NCBI GenBank assembly: GCA_002449765.1
Contig: DJXN01000004.1
Span: forward strand, 104,932 to 168,931
DNA length: 64,000 nt
Direction of reading: 5' to 3'
From: Fibrobacter sp. UBA7003
GTDB taxonomy: Bacteria; Fibrobacterota; Fibrobacteria; Fibrobacterales; Fibrobacteraceae
Shown here piece after piece: positions 15,422 to 24,033 of this stretch (positions are counted from its first letter, which is position 1; each line of letters opens with the position of its first letter). The position numbers were made by a program, and so were the translations under genes. The notes beneath the pieces were generated by a model. It had not been told where the DNA came from, did not search any database, and worked only from the letters and a program-made list of their open reading frames with translations.

Positions 15422-17878
15422 TTAGCTGAGCCTCTTTGTAATCGCAAGTTCGTTCTGGTCGCCGTTTCTGCGGTAACTGACGCTATCCATCGTCTTCTTG
15501 ACAATAAATATTCCAAGGCCACCGATTTCGCGTTCTTCGGCAGAAGACGTCACGTCCGGATCTGCCTGCTTGAGCGGGTCGAAAGCAGCCCCATTATCGA
15601 TAAAGGTCAACCGCGCATCGAGTGTCGCCTTGCGGATTTCGACAATCAGCGTCACGCTTGTGGCTCCGGAGAACTTGACGATATTGCTGTAGATTTCATC
15701 GATTGCAATATTGATTTGCATCTGGGACTTCATCGACGCCTCCATCGGCGCCAGAATCCCCTCGACAAAGGCAGTAAGAATGTCCTGGTTTTCAGGAATG
15801 ACGTCCACGATTTTTTCATAACGTTGCCAAGCATCCTGCATCTGCATTTTCTTCGCCCCATCCATCGGAGTGAGGATATTTTCAACAAACGATTTGAGGG
15901 CGCCCTGATTGTCCTTCGCGACATCTACGGTCTTTTCGTAACGTTCCCACACCGGTTCGTCATTGCCAATAAACTTCACGGTCAACATGGTAATATCGTC
16001 GAACTGCGGGGCGTCCTGCACAAAATCGTCAATACTCTTCTTGACAAAGGCGCATGTTTCGGCAGGTTTCAAATCACCGCCCCTTTCAAGCGTCTCAAGC
16101 AACCTCTTGTCGCCAAAAAGTTCATCCCGGGAATTAGTCGCTTCTGTTACGCCGTCGGTAAAAAGGAACAGCGAATCGCCAGTCTTGAGATCAAAAGACT
16201 GCGACTGGTAAAGCGTATCCTCCATTGCCGCCAGAACAAGTCCCGACTTGCTATTTACAAATTCGACAGTGCCATCGCTATGACGGACCGCAGGCGGGTT
16301 ATGGCCAGCCGAGGCGAATTCCACATGGCCGGTGCGCAAGTCGATGATTCCGGCCCACACGGTCACGAACATGTTCAGCCTGTTGCGTTTCGCAAGCGCG
16401 AAGTTCGTGCTGTTAAACGCATTCACGACGGATTTCATGTTCTTGGTCATCGTCCGCAGGATAATTCGGGAAATCATCATGAACAGCGCGGCCGGGACAC
16501 CCTTGCCCGAGACATCGCCCACCATGACGCACAAGTGATCGTTATCTATCTTGAAGAAATCATAAAAGTCGCCGCCCACTTCCTTCGCCGGAAGCAGGAA
16601 CTGCGAAAGTTCGTGGCGGTCGTCATCGGAATTTTCTTCGCATTCTTCTCTCGGAAGCGTCGACAGCTGGATATTGCGGGCCAGGTCGAGTTCGCGCTCG
16701 ATGCGCTTCATGTCCTTCTGCCTTTCGACATGATCCTTGAGCGAAGAAAGCATGTTCGAGAAAGCCCAGGCGAACTCCGCCACCTCGTCGTGCCCCTTCA
16801 TCTGCGGAATCGCCACGTCGAAATCGCCATTGCCAAGTTTCTTTGCGGCAGCGGAAAGTTCCTTGAGCGGCTTCGCGACCCTGAACGAAATCAACAACAT
16901 GATAACCAGCAAGACCGCATAGCCGCAGGCCGCAAGCACCACAAAAAGTCTAACCGAAGATTGTCTTTGTTCAAGGAATTTCTGCGCAGGCCAGACAACC
17001 ATGAAAGTCCAGTTGTTGGATTTCATCGTCGTATAGTAAATGGCAGCCTCTTCGTCACCGACAACAGAACCAAGAATCAAGCCCTTGTCCTTTTTGCCTC
17101 GCCTGTCGAACGGCACCAAGTTCTTATTGTTAAATTCCTTGACCGCTATTTCCTTTTCCCCTCTCCCTTCTGCAATGTATTTAGGGAATGCAACCGGGAC
17201 ATTCTTTTCGGAGAGGACCATGGCAAAGCCAGAATTGGGAACCTGGGCCGCCGCCACCGTTTCCTTGAGGAATTCGATGGACATATCCACGGCCAGGACT
17301 CCAGCAAGCACTTCATTTCCCTTCTTATCCTTATGGAATATGGGAACCGTATAGACCGCAATGGGTTCATCCACAAATTCACCGATAAAGGGTTCCTGCC
17401 AGCGGCTAGAGTGGGCATCCCTTGTGTTTGCATACCATTCCTTATCCTGGTAGTTGGCGCCCGTAATCAACTTTGTTTCGTTGTCCACAAACCGCGCAAG
17501 CCGCATGAATTCGCCCTTGGGTGTCTCCGGTCCCATTCCCGGTTCGAACGCAACCACAACCGCCACAATATGGGGGACGAGATTGCGGGCAGTCGCAAGC
17601 GTATGCGTCAGGAACTCGTCGAGTTCGGCTTTTGTCATGCGACTATTGCTCAAAGTCGACGCGGCATCTTCGCCGACATGCTTTCCGGCATCGAATAGCT
17701 TGTCGATGTAGGTCACGTTCGCAAGGCTAATCTGCTCGCCATTCTCAATGGTCATCTCTTCTAGTTGCGAACTCATTTTCGAAGTCATGATTCCGAAAAT
17801 CAGGCCGACAATGACCGTGACGGCAACAAGAATCATCAGTGATTGCTTGAAAGCAAGTCCGCGGAAGTTGAATCCCAT
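15422..17878 (-). CDS. Membrane sensor with SpoIIE/PP2C phosphatase and anti-sigma-type ATPase domains
   Basis: An 818-aa signalling protein. Two transmembrane segments (about 12-31 and 310-333) bracket an extracytoplasmic dCache-like sensor domain. A HAMP linker (RVAKPLKELSAAAKKLGNGDF) and a coiled stretch follow. The SpoIIE-type phosphatase occupies about 395-625: EVGGDFYDFF, GDVSGKGVPAALFM, FTDGVTEA, FDDITMLTV. A HATPase_c/RsbW-like kinase domain closes the protein (INIAIDEIYSNIVKF, FIDNGAAFDP, GGLGIFIVKKTMD). Such proteins control anti-anti-sigma partner switches. A 40-residue segment before the ATPase is duplicated. AGAGG lies six bases before the ATG. No cognate anti-anti-sigma gene is nearby. 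Confidence 0.9.
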   Translation of the reverse strand: MGFNFRGLAFKQSLMILVAVTVIVGLIFGIMTSKMSSQLEEMTIENGEQISLANVTYIDKLFDAGKHVGEDAASTLSNSRMTKAELDEFLTHTLATARNLVPHIVAVVVAFEPGMGPETPKGEFMRLARFVDNETKLITGANYQDKEWYANTRDAHSSRWQEPFIGEFVDEPIAVYTVPIFHKDKKGNEVLAGVLAVDMSIEFLKETVAAAQVPNSGFAMVLSEKNVPVAFPKYIAEGRGEKEIAVKEFNNKNLVPFDRRGKKDKGLILGSVVGDEEAAIYYTTMKSNNWTFMVVWPAQKFLEQRQSSVRLFVVLAACGYAVLLVIMLLISFRVAKPLKELSAAAKKLGNGDFDVAIPQMKGHDEVAEFAWAFSNMLSSLKDHVERQKDMKRIERELDLARNIQLSTLPREECEENSDDDRHELSQFLLPAKEVGGDFYDFFKIDNDHLCVMVGDVSGKGVPAALFMMISRIILRTMTKNMKSVVNAFNSTNFALAKRNRLNMFVTVWAGIIDLRTGHVEFASAGHNPPAVRHSDGTVEFVNSKSGLVLAAMEDTLYQSQSFDLKTGDSLFLFTDGVTEATNSRDELFGDKRLLETLERGGDLKPAETCAFVKKSIDDFVQDAPQFDDITMLTVKFIGNDEPVWERYEKTVDVAKDNQGALKSFVENILTPMDGAKKMQMQDAWQRYEKIVDVIPENQDILTAFVEGILAPMEASMKSQMQINIAIDEIYSNIVKFSGATSVTLIVEIRKATLDARLTFIDNGAAFDPLKQADPDVTSSAEEREIGGLGIFIVKKTMDSVSYRRNGDQNELAITKRLS
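15723..15962 (-). repeat. Tandem 120-bp imperfect duplication inside the phosphatase gene
   Basis: The codons for WERYEKTVDV ... FVENILTPM and WQRYEKIVDV ... FVEGILAPM repeat at exactly 120 bp (40 aa). Divergence shows that the duplication is not recent. Confidence 0.8.
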
Positions 17879-17929
17879 ATACTACCTCTTTTTTAAAAGC
17901 CTTTTCAGGCAGGTTCCCCGAATTAAAGT

Positions 17930-18451
17930 TTACACCTCGCTCATAAATTCATCCATGCTCTTGCGCACGAGATGCCTAGGCGAAGGGCCGCCGTTCTCGG
18001 GGTCGGCATAGCCGATATCCAGGAGGCAGGCGAGCTTTAAGTTGTCCGGAAATTCAAAAGCGCTTTCGATGTACGAAGCATTGAATCCGCGGGCCCAAAG
18101 CGTCGCAAGGCCGAGGTCGGTGGCCTGCATCATCATGGAGGTGGTGACGATGCTTGCATCCATCACGCCGCTGTTGAAGTTGTCGTTGTACTTTTCGGCG
18201 GTGTAGCAGTTGGGCTCGTCGTAGCAGACCATGAGCACCACCGGCGCATTGTAGGCCATACGGGTAATGCCACGGATCTTTTCCAAAGCCTCGGGGGACT
18301 TGATGACCTTCACCGTCACGGGCTGTGCGTTGATAGCCGTCGGGCTCAGGCGACCCGCCTCGAGCACCTGGGCGAGTTTTTCGGGTTCTACGGCCTGGGC
18401 AGTGAATGCTCGGCAGCTATAGCGGTTCTTGGCCAAATCCATGAAAGACAT
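17930..18451 (-). CDS. Nitroreductase-family flavoprotein
   Basis: A 173-aa FMN-dependent oxidoreductase. The N-terminal motif NRYSCRAFTAQAVEPEKL is the FMN phosphate-binding start typical of the family (RxSxRxF), LSPTAINAQPV is the second flavin segment, and GLATLWARGFN lies near the 'GlgtcwvG' region. The ending GGPSPRHLVRKSMDEFM matches the usual (P)R.pl.e.v tail. Physiological substrate unknown; members reduce nitro compounds, quinones or flavins. The gene is divergent from metG with 47 bp between, where a TATATTAA box faces this gene. Confidence 0.9.
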   Translation of the reverse strand: MSFMDLAKNRYSCRAFTAQAVEPEKLAQVLEAGRLSPTAINAQPVTVKVIKSPEALEKIRGITRMAYNAPVVLMVCYDEPNCYTAEKYNDNFNSGVMDASIVTTSMMMQATDLGLATLWARGFNASYIESAFEFPDNLKLACLLDIGYADPENGGPSPRHLVRKSMDEFMSEV

Positions 18452-18485
18452 AAATACCTCGTTTTTCCCTTTAATATAATTTTTC

Positions 18486-18493
18486 TATCTTTG
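18486..18493 (+). promoter_or_regulatory. TATCTTTG -7 box of metG
   Basis: A perfect TAnnTTTG ends five bases before the metG ATG. The message would be nearly leaderless. Confidence 0.5.
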
Positions 18494-18498
18494 GGCAC

Positions 18499-20568
18499 AT
18501 GAAAAATTTTTATGTTACTACCCCGATTTATTACGTGAATGACGCCCCGCATATCGGGCACTCCTACACCACCGTCCTCGCGGACATCCTCACCCGCTTC
18601 CACAAGATTCTCGGCTACCAGACGTTCTTTTTGACCGGGACCGACGAACACGGCCAGAAGGTGCAGCGCGCCGCCGACAAGCGCGGCGTGACCCCGCAGG
18701 AACACGTGGACGAATACTACCACCGCTTCGAAGACCTGTGGAAGAAGATGGGTATCGGTAACGACTTCTTTATCCGCACCACCATGCCCAAACACAAGGC
18801 CTTTGTGCAGGAATGCCTGCAGAAGCTCTGGGACAAGGGCGAAATCTACTCGAAGGAATACGAAGGCTGGTACTCCGTCGGCGAAGAACGCTTCTTTACC
18901 GAAGATGAACTGGACGAGAACAAGTGCGACCCCATCAGCCACCGCCCAGTGGAATGGCTCAAGGAAAAGAACTACTTCTTCAAGATGAGTTCTTACCAGC
19001 AGAAGCTGATCGACTTCCTCGAAAGCCACAAGGACTGGATTGTGCCTGACTACCGCTGGAACGAAATCCGCGGGTTCCTGCGCCAACCGCTGAACGACCT
19101 CTGCATCAGCCGCCCGAAGGCTCGTCTTAGCTGGGGTATTCCGCTGCCCTTCGACACCGACTACGTGACCTACGTGTGGTTCGACGCCCTCCTGAACTAC
19201 GTGAGCGCCTCCACCGCCTTCCACAAGACTTATGCCGACGGCACGCCGATCTGGCCCGCCACTTATCACCTGATCGGTAAGGACATCTTGACCACGCATA
19301 GCGTGTACTGGCCGACCATGCTCATGGCTCTCGACATTCCGCTTCCGCAGCACATCCTCGCCCACGGCTGGTGGCTCGTGAACGGCGGCGAAAAGATGAG
19401 CAAGTCCGCAGGCAACGTGGTTAACCCCATGGACTACATGGAAAAGTACGGCATCGACGCGTTCCGCTACTTCCTCGCCCGCGAAATGGTGGTGGGCCAG
19501 GACGCGAACTTCACCCACGATGCCTTCGTGCGCCGCATCAACAGCGACCTCGCCAACGACCTGGGTAACGTGCTGAACCGCGTACACCGCCTGGTGCTCA
19601 ACAACTTCGAAGGCAAGCTCCCTGCCGCCACCTCCATCGGCGATGCCGAAAATGAAGTCATCGACCTCGCGAACAAGGTGATTGCCGAAATCAAGGAAGG
19701 CCTGCCGCAGGCCCGCCTCTCCCAGTCCATCGAGACCATCATGCAGCTGGTGCGTAGCATCAACCGCTACCTGGAAGTCAAGGCTCCGTGGAAGCTCGCG
19801 AAGGACGAAACCAAGAAGGATGAACTCGCAACCGTGCTCTACGTTTCCGCCGAAGCCGTGCGCCTTTCACTCTGCCTCTTGTGGCCGGTGATTCCCTCCA
19901 AGGCAGAAGAAGGCCTCGCCATGATCGGTTCCAAATTCCAGAGCGCCGACGACCTCGCTTGGGGTATCCTCAAGGGTGGTGAAACATTCGGCGAAGGCAA
20001 GCCGCTCTTCCCGCGTATTGAAGAAGAAGTCAAGAAGCAGGAGCCGCAGCCGAAGCCCAAGCAGAACAAGCCCCTGATGGCAGCCGACGTGCCCGCCGCC
20101 ATGGACATGCGCGTCGCCCAAATCAAGGAAGTGGCCGACCATCCGGACGCTACAAGCCTCTACGTGCTCAAGGTGGACGCTGGCGAAGGCGAACTCCGCA
20201 CCATCTGCAGCGGCCTCAAGAACAGCTACAAGGCCGAAGAACTGAAGGACCGCAAGATTCTGTTGTTCGCAAACCTGAAGCCCAGCGCTCTCCGCGGCAT
20301 CATGAGCCAGGGCATGCTCTTTGCAGGCGATCTCGACAACGAGGCTCACACCTGCAGGCTCGTCTCCGTGCCCGAAGACGCCAAGCCCGGTGACCGCGCC
20401 CTCTTCAAGGGTGTAGCACCCAGCGAACCGCGCGAACTGAAGGTGAAGGACTTCGAGAAGATTGCGCTCTCCGTGAAGGGTGGCGCCGTGTTCTGCGATG
20501 CCCTCGCCCTCGAAGTGAACGGCAAGCCCGTGACCTGCGACGTGGCCGACGGCAACGGAGTACATTAA
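18499..20568 (+). CDS. metG: Methionyl-tRNA synthetase
   Basis: A 689-aa class I synthetase that charges tRNA-Met. The ATP motifs are HIGH (in APHIGHSYTTV) and KMSKS (GGEKMSKSAGN). The anticodon-binding helix bundle follows, and the C-terminus (from about residue 580) is the EMAP/Trbp111-like tRNA-binding OB domain (MDMRVAQIKEVADHPDA), which allows dimerisation. The connective-peptide region reads GWYSVGEERFFTEDEL and later ENKCDPISHRPVEW, where zinc-bearing relatives have paired cysteines, so this enzyme should lack the zinc knuckle; that is known in some MetRS lineages. A long hairpin follows the gene. Confidence 0.96.
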   Translation: MKNFYVTTPIYYVNDAPHIGHSYTTVLADILTRFHKILGYQTFFLTGTDEHGQKVQRAADKRGVTPQEHVDEYYHRFEDLWKKMGIGNDFFIRTTMPKHKAFVQECLQKLWDKGEIYSKEYEGWYSVGEERFFTEDELDENKCDPISHRPVEWLKEKNYFFKMSSYQQKLIDFLESHKDWIVPDYRWNEIRGFLRQPLNDLCISRPKARLSWGIPLPFDTDYVTYVWFDALLNYVSASTAFHKTYADGTPIWPATYHLIGKDILTTHSVYWPTMLMALDIPLPQHILAHGWWLVNGGEKMSKSAGNVVNPMDYMEKYGIDAFRYFLAREMVVGQDANFTHDAFVRRINSDLANDLGNVLNRVHRLVLNNFEGKLPAATSIGDAENEVIDLANKVIAEIKEGLPQARLSQSIETIMQLVRSINRYLEVKAPWKLAKDETKKDELATVLYVSAEAVRLSLCLLWPVIPSKAEEGLAMIGSKFQSADDLAWGILKGGETFGEGKPLFPRIEEEVKKQEPQPKPKQNKPLMAADVPAAMDMRVAQIKEVADHPDATSLYVLKVDAGEGELRTICSGLKNSYKAEELKDRKILLFANLKPSALRGIMSQGMLFAGDLDNEAHTCRLVSVPEDAKPGDRALFKGVAPSEPRELKVKDFEKIALSVKGGAVFCDALALEVNGKPVTCDVADGNGVH

Positions 20569-20588
20569 AAATTCTCCATATTTCTCAC

Positions 20589-20615
20589 AAGGGTATTCCG
20601 ACCTGGAATACCCTT
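20589..20615 (+). terminator. Long hairpin after metG
   Basis: AAGGGTATTCC (20589-20599) pairs perfectly with GGAATACCCTT (20605-20615) around GACCT. The T-run is poor (GCGTGTATTT), so this may be a terminator or a 3' stability hairpin. Confidence 0.55.
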
Positions 20616-20692
20616 GCGTGTATTTCATCACTACATTATTCCCATTTGTCAATTTTTCAGCACTGCATTATCCGTTTTGTTCAGGCTCGCAG

Positions 20693-20700
20693 TATATTTA
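20693..20700 (+). promoter_or_regulatory. TATATTTA -7 box
   Basis: The box ends four bases before the ATG at 20705. Confidence 0.45.
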
Positions 20701-20704
20701 AGGC

Positions 20705-21475
20705 ATGAGATTCTTCTATCTGACAGTCCTCGCATTCCTTATCGCGCTCAGCGGATGCACCATGCACCCGCCTTCAGCGTCTGGATTCATGGAATCGCTT
20801 GAACTATCACGCGAAGGCGAAAACAACAGGGTCTACACCGCGCGCCTCGAAAAAATCAACTTCAGCATGCAAGGCAACGAATGGGAAATCCCGCTCGGCC
20901 TCGAAACGACCAAGGGCTACGCCAACGGTTTCGTGACAGGCTGGGGTCTCCTCCCCTCTCCCTACTTCATGTTTGGCCAAGGCAACAAGTATTTCGCCTG
21001 GCGCACTTGGGTCTCGGCCATCTGGCTCGGAATTACCGTCGCGCTGGTCTGCGAAACTGGAGCTTGCGACGACGATGGCGACAGCGACTCCTACAGCCAC
21101 TACGACGACGAATATGACGACTACGACTATGTAGCAATCAATTCCCTTCTTGACGCATGGATGGAACTTTTTAGCGGCGGATTCTCGGTCATCGAGCAAA
21201 TTCCCATCGGCGACTTTATCCGTATCGGCTTCGAGCAATACATCTGCCGTAACTTCTGGCTCAACCTCGGCTGGATCGACGACCAGCTCGACTTCGGCAA
21301 CGTAGAAGTCGGCGTCGGCAGCTACGTGAGCTTCAGGCTAGGAGCACACAGGATATCCCTGGATGCACGCTACGGCATCCTCGACTTCAACCCCAAGAAG
21401 CCACGTCTCTCGATCGGCCTCAGCTACAGCAATTCCATTCTCTTTGGTTCTGCCCCGGCGACAGCGCCAAGGTAA
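20705..21475 (+). CDS. Lipoprotein with possible barrel-like C-terminus
   Basis: A 256-aa protein with a lipoprotein signal (lipobox LSGC, cysteine at 18). The middle has a hydrophobic segment (TWVSAIWLGITVALV) and then an acidic aspartate/tyrosine-rich patch, DDDGDSDSYSHYDDEYDDYD, that could bind calcium. The second half has alternating strands (GVGSYVSFRLGAHRISLDAR, RLSIGLSYSNSILF) like an outer-membrane barrel. The family is not recognised. It converges on the glutaminyl cyclase gene with seven bases between the stops, so no terminator fits there. Confidence 0.72.
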   Translation: MRFFYLTVLAFLIALSGCTMHPPSASGFMESLELSREGENNRVYTARLEKINFSMQGNEWEIPLGLETTKGYANGFVTGWGLLPSPYFMFGQGNKYFAWRTWVSAIWLGITVALVCETGACDDDGDSDSYSHYDDEYDDYDYVAINSLLDAWMELFSGGFSVIEQIPIGDFIRIGFEQYICRNFWLNLGWIDDQLDFGNVEVGVGSYVSFRLGAHRISLDARYGILDFNPKKPRLSIGLSYSNSILFGSAPATAPR

Positions 21476-21482
21476 ATCTCAC

Positions 21483-22217
21483 CTACGGCTGGATTTTATA
21501 AATCTGCGGCCAGTATTTGCCCGTCACCCAAAGGAACTTACCGTCGAAGGCAATCCCGTTCAACACGTCAATGTTGCGGTGGTTCCGGTAGATTTCTTTC
21601 CACTTCTGCGTAAGGTCAAGGTATTTTTTGACCCTCCCGCTCGGCAAGTCGATTACTGCAATCAACCCCGTCTGCCAGACATTTGCGTACAAAGTATTCC
21701 CGACAATTTCAAGTTCGTTTAGATTTTTCACGGGACGCCCTTCGTCGGTTACGCGGATGACGCCCACCACGTTGAAACTCCCGAGCGCAATTTGCAGAAG
21801 CTCTTCGGAGCCGTTGCTCATGAGGAGCGCGTTTCGCCAATACGTGAGTCCCCAGCCCTCCGTCGGGATGCGGAATTCGCCCTTCGCTCGGAACGGCTTG
21901 CGGTTATAGATGAACGCCTTTTTCGCTTTCCAGGTGAGGTAGAAGATGTCTTCGCCTACAGCGATCGAGCCTTCCCCGAAATAGCGGTCCGCAATCCGCG
22001 CTGAATCGAGAATTTTACCGTCGAGAGTCCGGCGGTAAAGTCCGGATTGCCCATATTGCCCTGTTGTTTCGACAATTTCCTTTCCGTCAAAGAAAATTCC
22101 CTGCGTAAAGTGCGTCGGTTCGTGCGACACGGAATCAAGTATTGCGGGCACCTCGCGCAGCGTCTCGGCAAGGGCGACAGACATAAGGGCAAACACGGTC
22201 AACAAACAAAAGCGCAT
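21483..22217 (-). CDS. Glutaminyl-peptide cyclotransferase (glutamine cyclotransferase)
   Basis: A 244-aa exported enzyme of the plant/bacterial glutamine cyclotransferase family (PF05096), which forms N-terminal pyroglutamate on peptides. The signal peptide is MRFCLLTVFALMSVALA. The five-bladed propeller pattern is recognisable: HFTQGIFFDG near the start, TGQYGQSGLYR, the WGLTYW blade, LNELEIVGNTLYANVWQT, and the closing VLNGIAFDGKFLWVTGKYW. In Bacteroidota-type bacteria this enzyme modifies secreted proteins that expose Gln after signal-peptide cleavage, which would fit the many exported proteins here. A TATTTTTT box ends four bases before the ATG. Confidence 0.9.
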   Translation of the reverse strand: MRFCLLTVFALMSVALAETLREVPAILDSVSHEPTHFTQGIFFDGKEIVETTGQYGQSGLYRRTLDGKILDSARIADRYFGEGSIAVGEDIFYLTWKAKKAFIYNRKPFRAKGEFRIPTEGWGLTYWRNALLMSNGSEELLQIALGSFNVVGVIRVTDEGRPVKNLNELEIVGNTLYANVWQTGLIAVIDLPSGRVKKYLDLTQKWKEIYRNHRNIDVLNGIAFDGKFLWVTGKYWPQIYKIQP

Positions 22218-22221
22218 ATCT

Positions 22222-22229
22222 AAAAAATA
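22222..22229 (-). promoter_or_regulatory. TATTTTTT -7 box
   Basis: The minus-strand box ends four bases before the ATG of the glutaminyl cyclase gene. Confidence 0.35.
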
Positions 22230-22269
22230 CTAAAAGCCGCGCTTTTCGCCTTTTACTAAATTGTAATTT

Positions 22270-22836
22270 ATGGGCGAACTCAGGACTCCAGCCAAGGTCA
22301 AGATTGTCGTAGGTATCCTCGCAAGGGACACCTCCGCCGTCGAATCCGTCCGGGAAACCCTGGTTAAGCGCTTCGGCACCGAGGACCTGAACCTCGAACC
22401 GTTCCCCTTCACGTTTACCAACTACTATGTCGACGAAATCGGATCCTCGCCCGTCCGTGCCTTCTTCAGCTATGAGCCCCTCGTGGAACGCGAGACCATC
22501 GTCGACATCAAGCTTTGGTCAAACGAGGTGGAACTCGAAATCGCAAGGCAAAACGGAACGCCAGGGCTAAGACCCGTAAACCTCGACCCGGGCTACATGA
22601 CCCTCGGCCAGTTTTTCCTTGCAACGACCAAGGACCAGCGCCAGCGCGTCTACATGCAGCGAGGCATTTTCGTGGAACCCACGCTATACTTTCAGGACGG
22701 ACATTTCCACGCCTTCGACTGGACATACCGCGACTACCAAAACGAAAAGTACATCCAATACCTGGAACAAGTCCGCGCCCGTCTCGCCTACCAGATGAGC
22801 ACCGGAAAGCCCTACCGTTTGCGAGCGAATCACTAA
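22270..22836 (+). CDS. DUF4416 family protein
   Basis: A 188-aa cytoplasmic protein of the DUF4416 family, with no signal peptide. Recognisable parts are the opening PAKVKIVVGILARD, the FTNYY.DEIG segment, IVDIKLWSNEVE, and NLDPGYMTLGQFFLATTKD, followed by RGIFVEPTLYFQDGHFHAFDWTYRDY. The function of the family is unknown; the conserved 'LDPGYm...kfvLattK' resembles a GTP- or metal-dependent site, but that is a guess. It is divergent from the glutaminyl cyclase gene with 52 bases between. Confidence 0.82.
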   Translation: MGELRTPAKVKIVVGILARDTSAVESVRETLVKRFGTEDLNLEPFPFTFTNYYVDEIGSSPVRAFFSYEPLVERETIVDIKLWSNEVELEIARQNGTPGLRPVNLDPGYMTLGQFFLATTKDQRQRVYMQRGIFVEPTLYFQDGHFHAFDWTYRDYQNEKYIQYLEQVRARLAYQMSTGKPYRLRANH

Positions 22837-22878
22837 CCACCAACCACTGACTACTGTCTACTTCCTACTGTCTACTAC
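22837..22878 (+). repeat. Imperfect CTACTGTCTA simple repeat
   Basis: The 45 bases between the DUF4416 and DUF486 genes are made of ACCA(A) units followed by two copies of CTACTGTCTACT, so almost the whole spacer is repeat. Confidence 0.6.
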
Positions 22879-22881
22879 ATC

Positions 22882-23253
22882 ATGAAAGCCGGCATTTTCA
22901 CCATTCTTCTCCTTTGCTGTTCCAACGTATTCATGACTTTCGCCTGGTACGGGAACCTCAAGCTCAAGGAAATGCACATCAGCACCGACTGGCCGCTATT
23001 TCTCGTAATCGTGGCCTCTTGGGGAATCGCCTTCTTTGAATACTGCATCGCCGTTCCGGCAAACGTCATCGGTAGCCGCATCAATGGCGGTCCCTTCACC
23101 TTGATGCAGCTTAAAATCATCCAGGAAGCCATTTCGCTTACGGTATTCACCGTCATCGCGACAACAGTCTTCAACAACGAAGCTTTGCACTGGAACCACA
23201 TCGTCGCTTTCGCGCTCATCATCGGCGCCGTATTTTTCGCATTCCTCAAGTAA
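22882..23253 (+). CDS. DMT-superfamily membrane protein (DUF486)
   Basis: A 123-aa integral membrane protein with four transmembrane helices, of the DUF486 family (drug/metabolite transporter superfamily, small multidrug-resistance size). FMTFAWYGNLK near residue 20, the WGIAFFEYCIAVPANVIG segment and the final HIVAFALIIGAVFFAFLK are the family landmarks. Its substrate is unknown, and proteins of this size normally act as dimers. It is followed after seven bases by the M23 peptidase gene, so they probably share a transcript. Confidence 0.88.
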   Translation: MKAGIFTILLLCCSNVFMTFAWYGNLKLKEMHISTDWPLFLVIVASWGIAFFEYCIAVPANVIGSRINGGPFTLMQLKIIQEAISLTVFTVIATTVFNNEALHWNHIVAFALIIGAVFFAFLK

Positions 23254-23260
23254 AAGGTTC

Positions 23261-24022
23261 ATGGGAATGAGACTCTTTATCCTGGCATTTCTCTGCATCG
23301 CGGCGGCCCACGCGGCCGAAACCGCCGATACGAGCGCAGTCCAGGAAAGCAGCGCTTCAACTACGAACAAGGTAGCAGCCGTCGCCGTCGACCGCGACTA
23401 CCTCGACTTTTCGAACATGCTCATTCCCGTCACACACGAGGCTAGGCTCGGCTCCCCCTATGGAATCCGCAACCACCGTCTGCACCGGGGTGTCGATGTC
23501 AAGATTATCCGCGACGAGCCTATCGTCGCCGCACTGCCCGGCGTGGTCATCATGTCCAAGTACAACCCCGGCGGCTACGGCCACTACGTACTGGTCCAGC
23601 ACGACAACGACATCCAGACCCTCTACGGGCACCTCTCCAAGCGCGAAGTCAAGGTCGGCGACAAGCTGCTTCCCGGCGACATCGTCGGATTGGGAGGCAA
23701 CTCCGGACGCTCTTCCGGAGCGCACCTCCATTTCGAAATCAGGTACGGGAACTACAACATCGACCCCGAAACCGTCATCGACTTTCCGCACTGGTCCCTG
23801 ACAGAAGACGCAAGCCATATTTCCAAGAGCGATGTCATCACCGCACACCGCAAGATGCAGTGGCGCCTGAAGAAAGAAGAATACGTTGTCAAGAAGGGCG
23901 ACACCCTCGAAAGCATCGCCGCATGGTTCAACATCTCGGTAAAGGCGTTGTGCCGCATCAACAACATCTCGCCAGAATCGCCGCTCAGGATCGGACAACG
24001 GCTTCGCGGCAGCGGCCAGTAA
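23261..24022 (+). CDS. M23 peptidase with C-terminal LysM domain
   Basis: A 253-aa exported murein hydrolase or activator. Signal peptide: MRLFILAFLCIAAAHA. The M23 domain (about 55-170) has its zinc ligands in HRGVDVK (H..xxxD) and HLHFE (HxH), with YGHLSKREV and GNSGRSSGAHLHF around them. The LysM domain at 205-250 (YVVKKGDTLESIAAWFNIS, LCRINNISP) binds peptidoglycan. It would cut or regulate cutting of peptidoglycan cross-bridges in the periplasm. Starts at 23261 and 23267 are both possible; AAAGG precedes the first. It converges on thiE with eleven bases between. Confidence 0.92.
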   Translation: MGMRLFILAFLCIAAAHAAETADTSAVQESSASTTNKVAAVAVDRDYLDFSNMLIPVTHEARLGSPYGIRNHRLHRGVDVKIIRDEPIVAALPGVVIMSKYNPGGYGHYVLVQHDNDIQTLYGHLSKREVKVGDKLLPGDIVGLGGNSGRSSGAHLHFEIRYGNYNIDPETVIDFPHWSLTEDASHISKSDVITAHRKMQWRLKKEEYVVKKGDTLESIAAWFNISVKALCRINNISPESPLRIGQRLRGSGQ

Positions 24023-24033
24023 TACAGCCCAAG

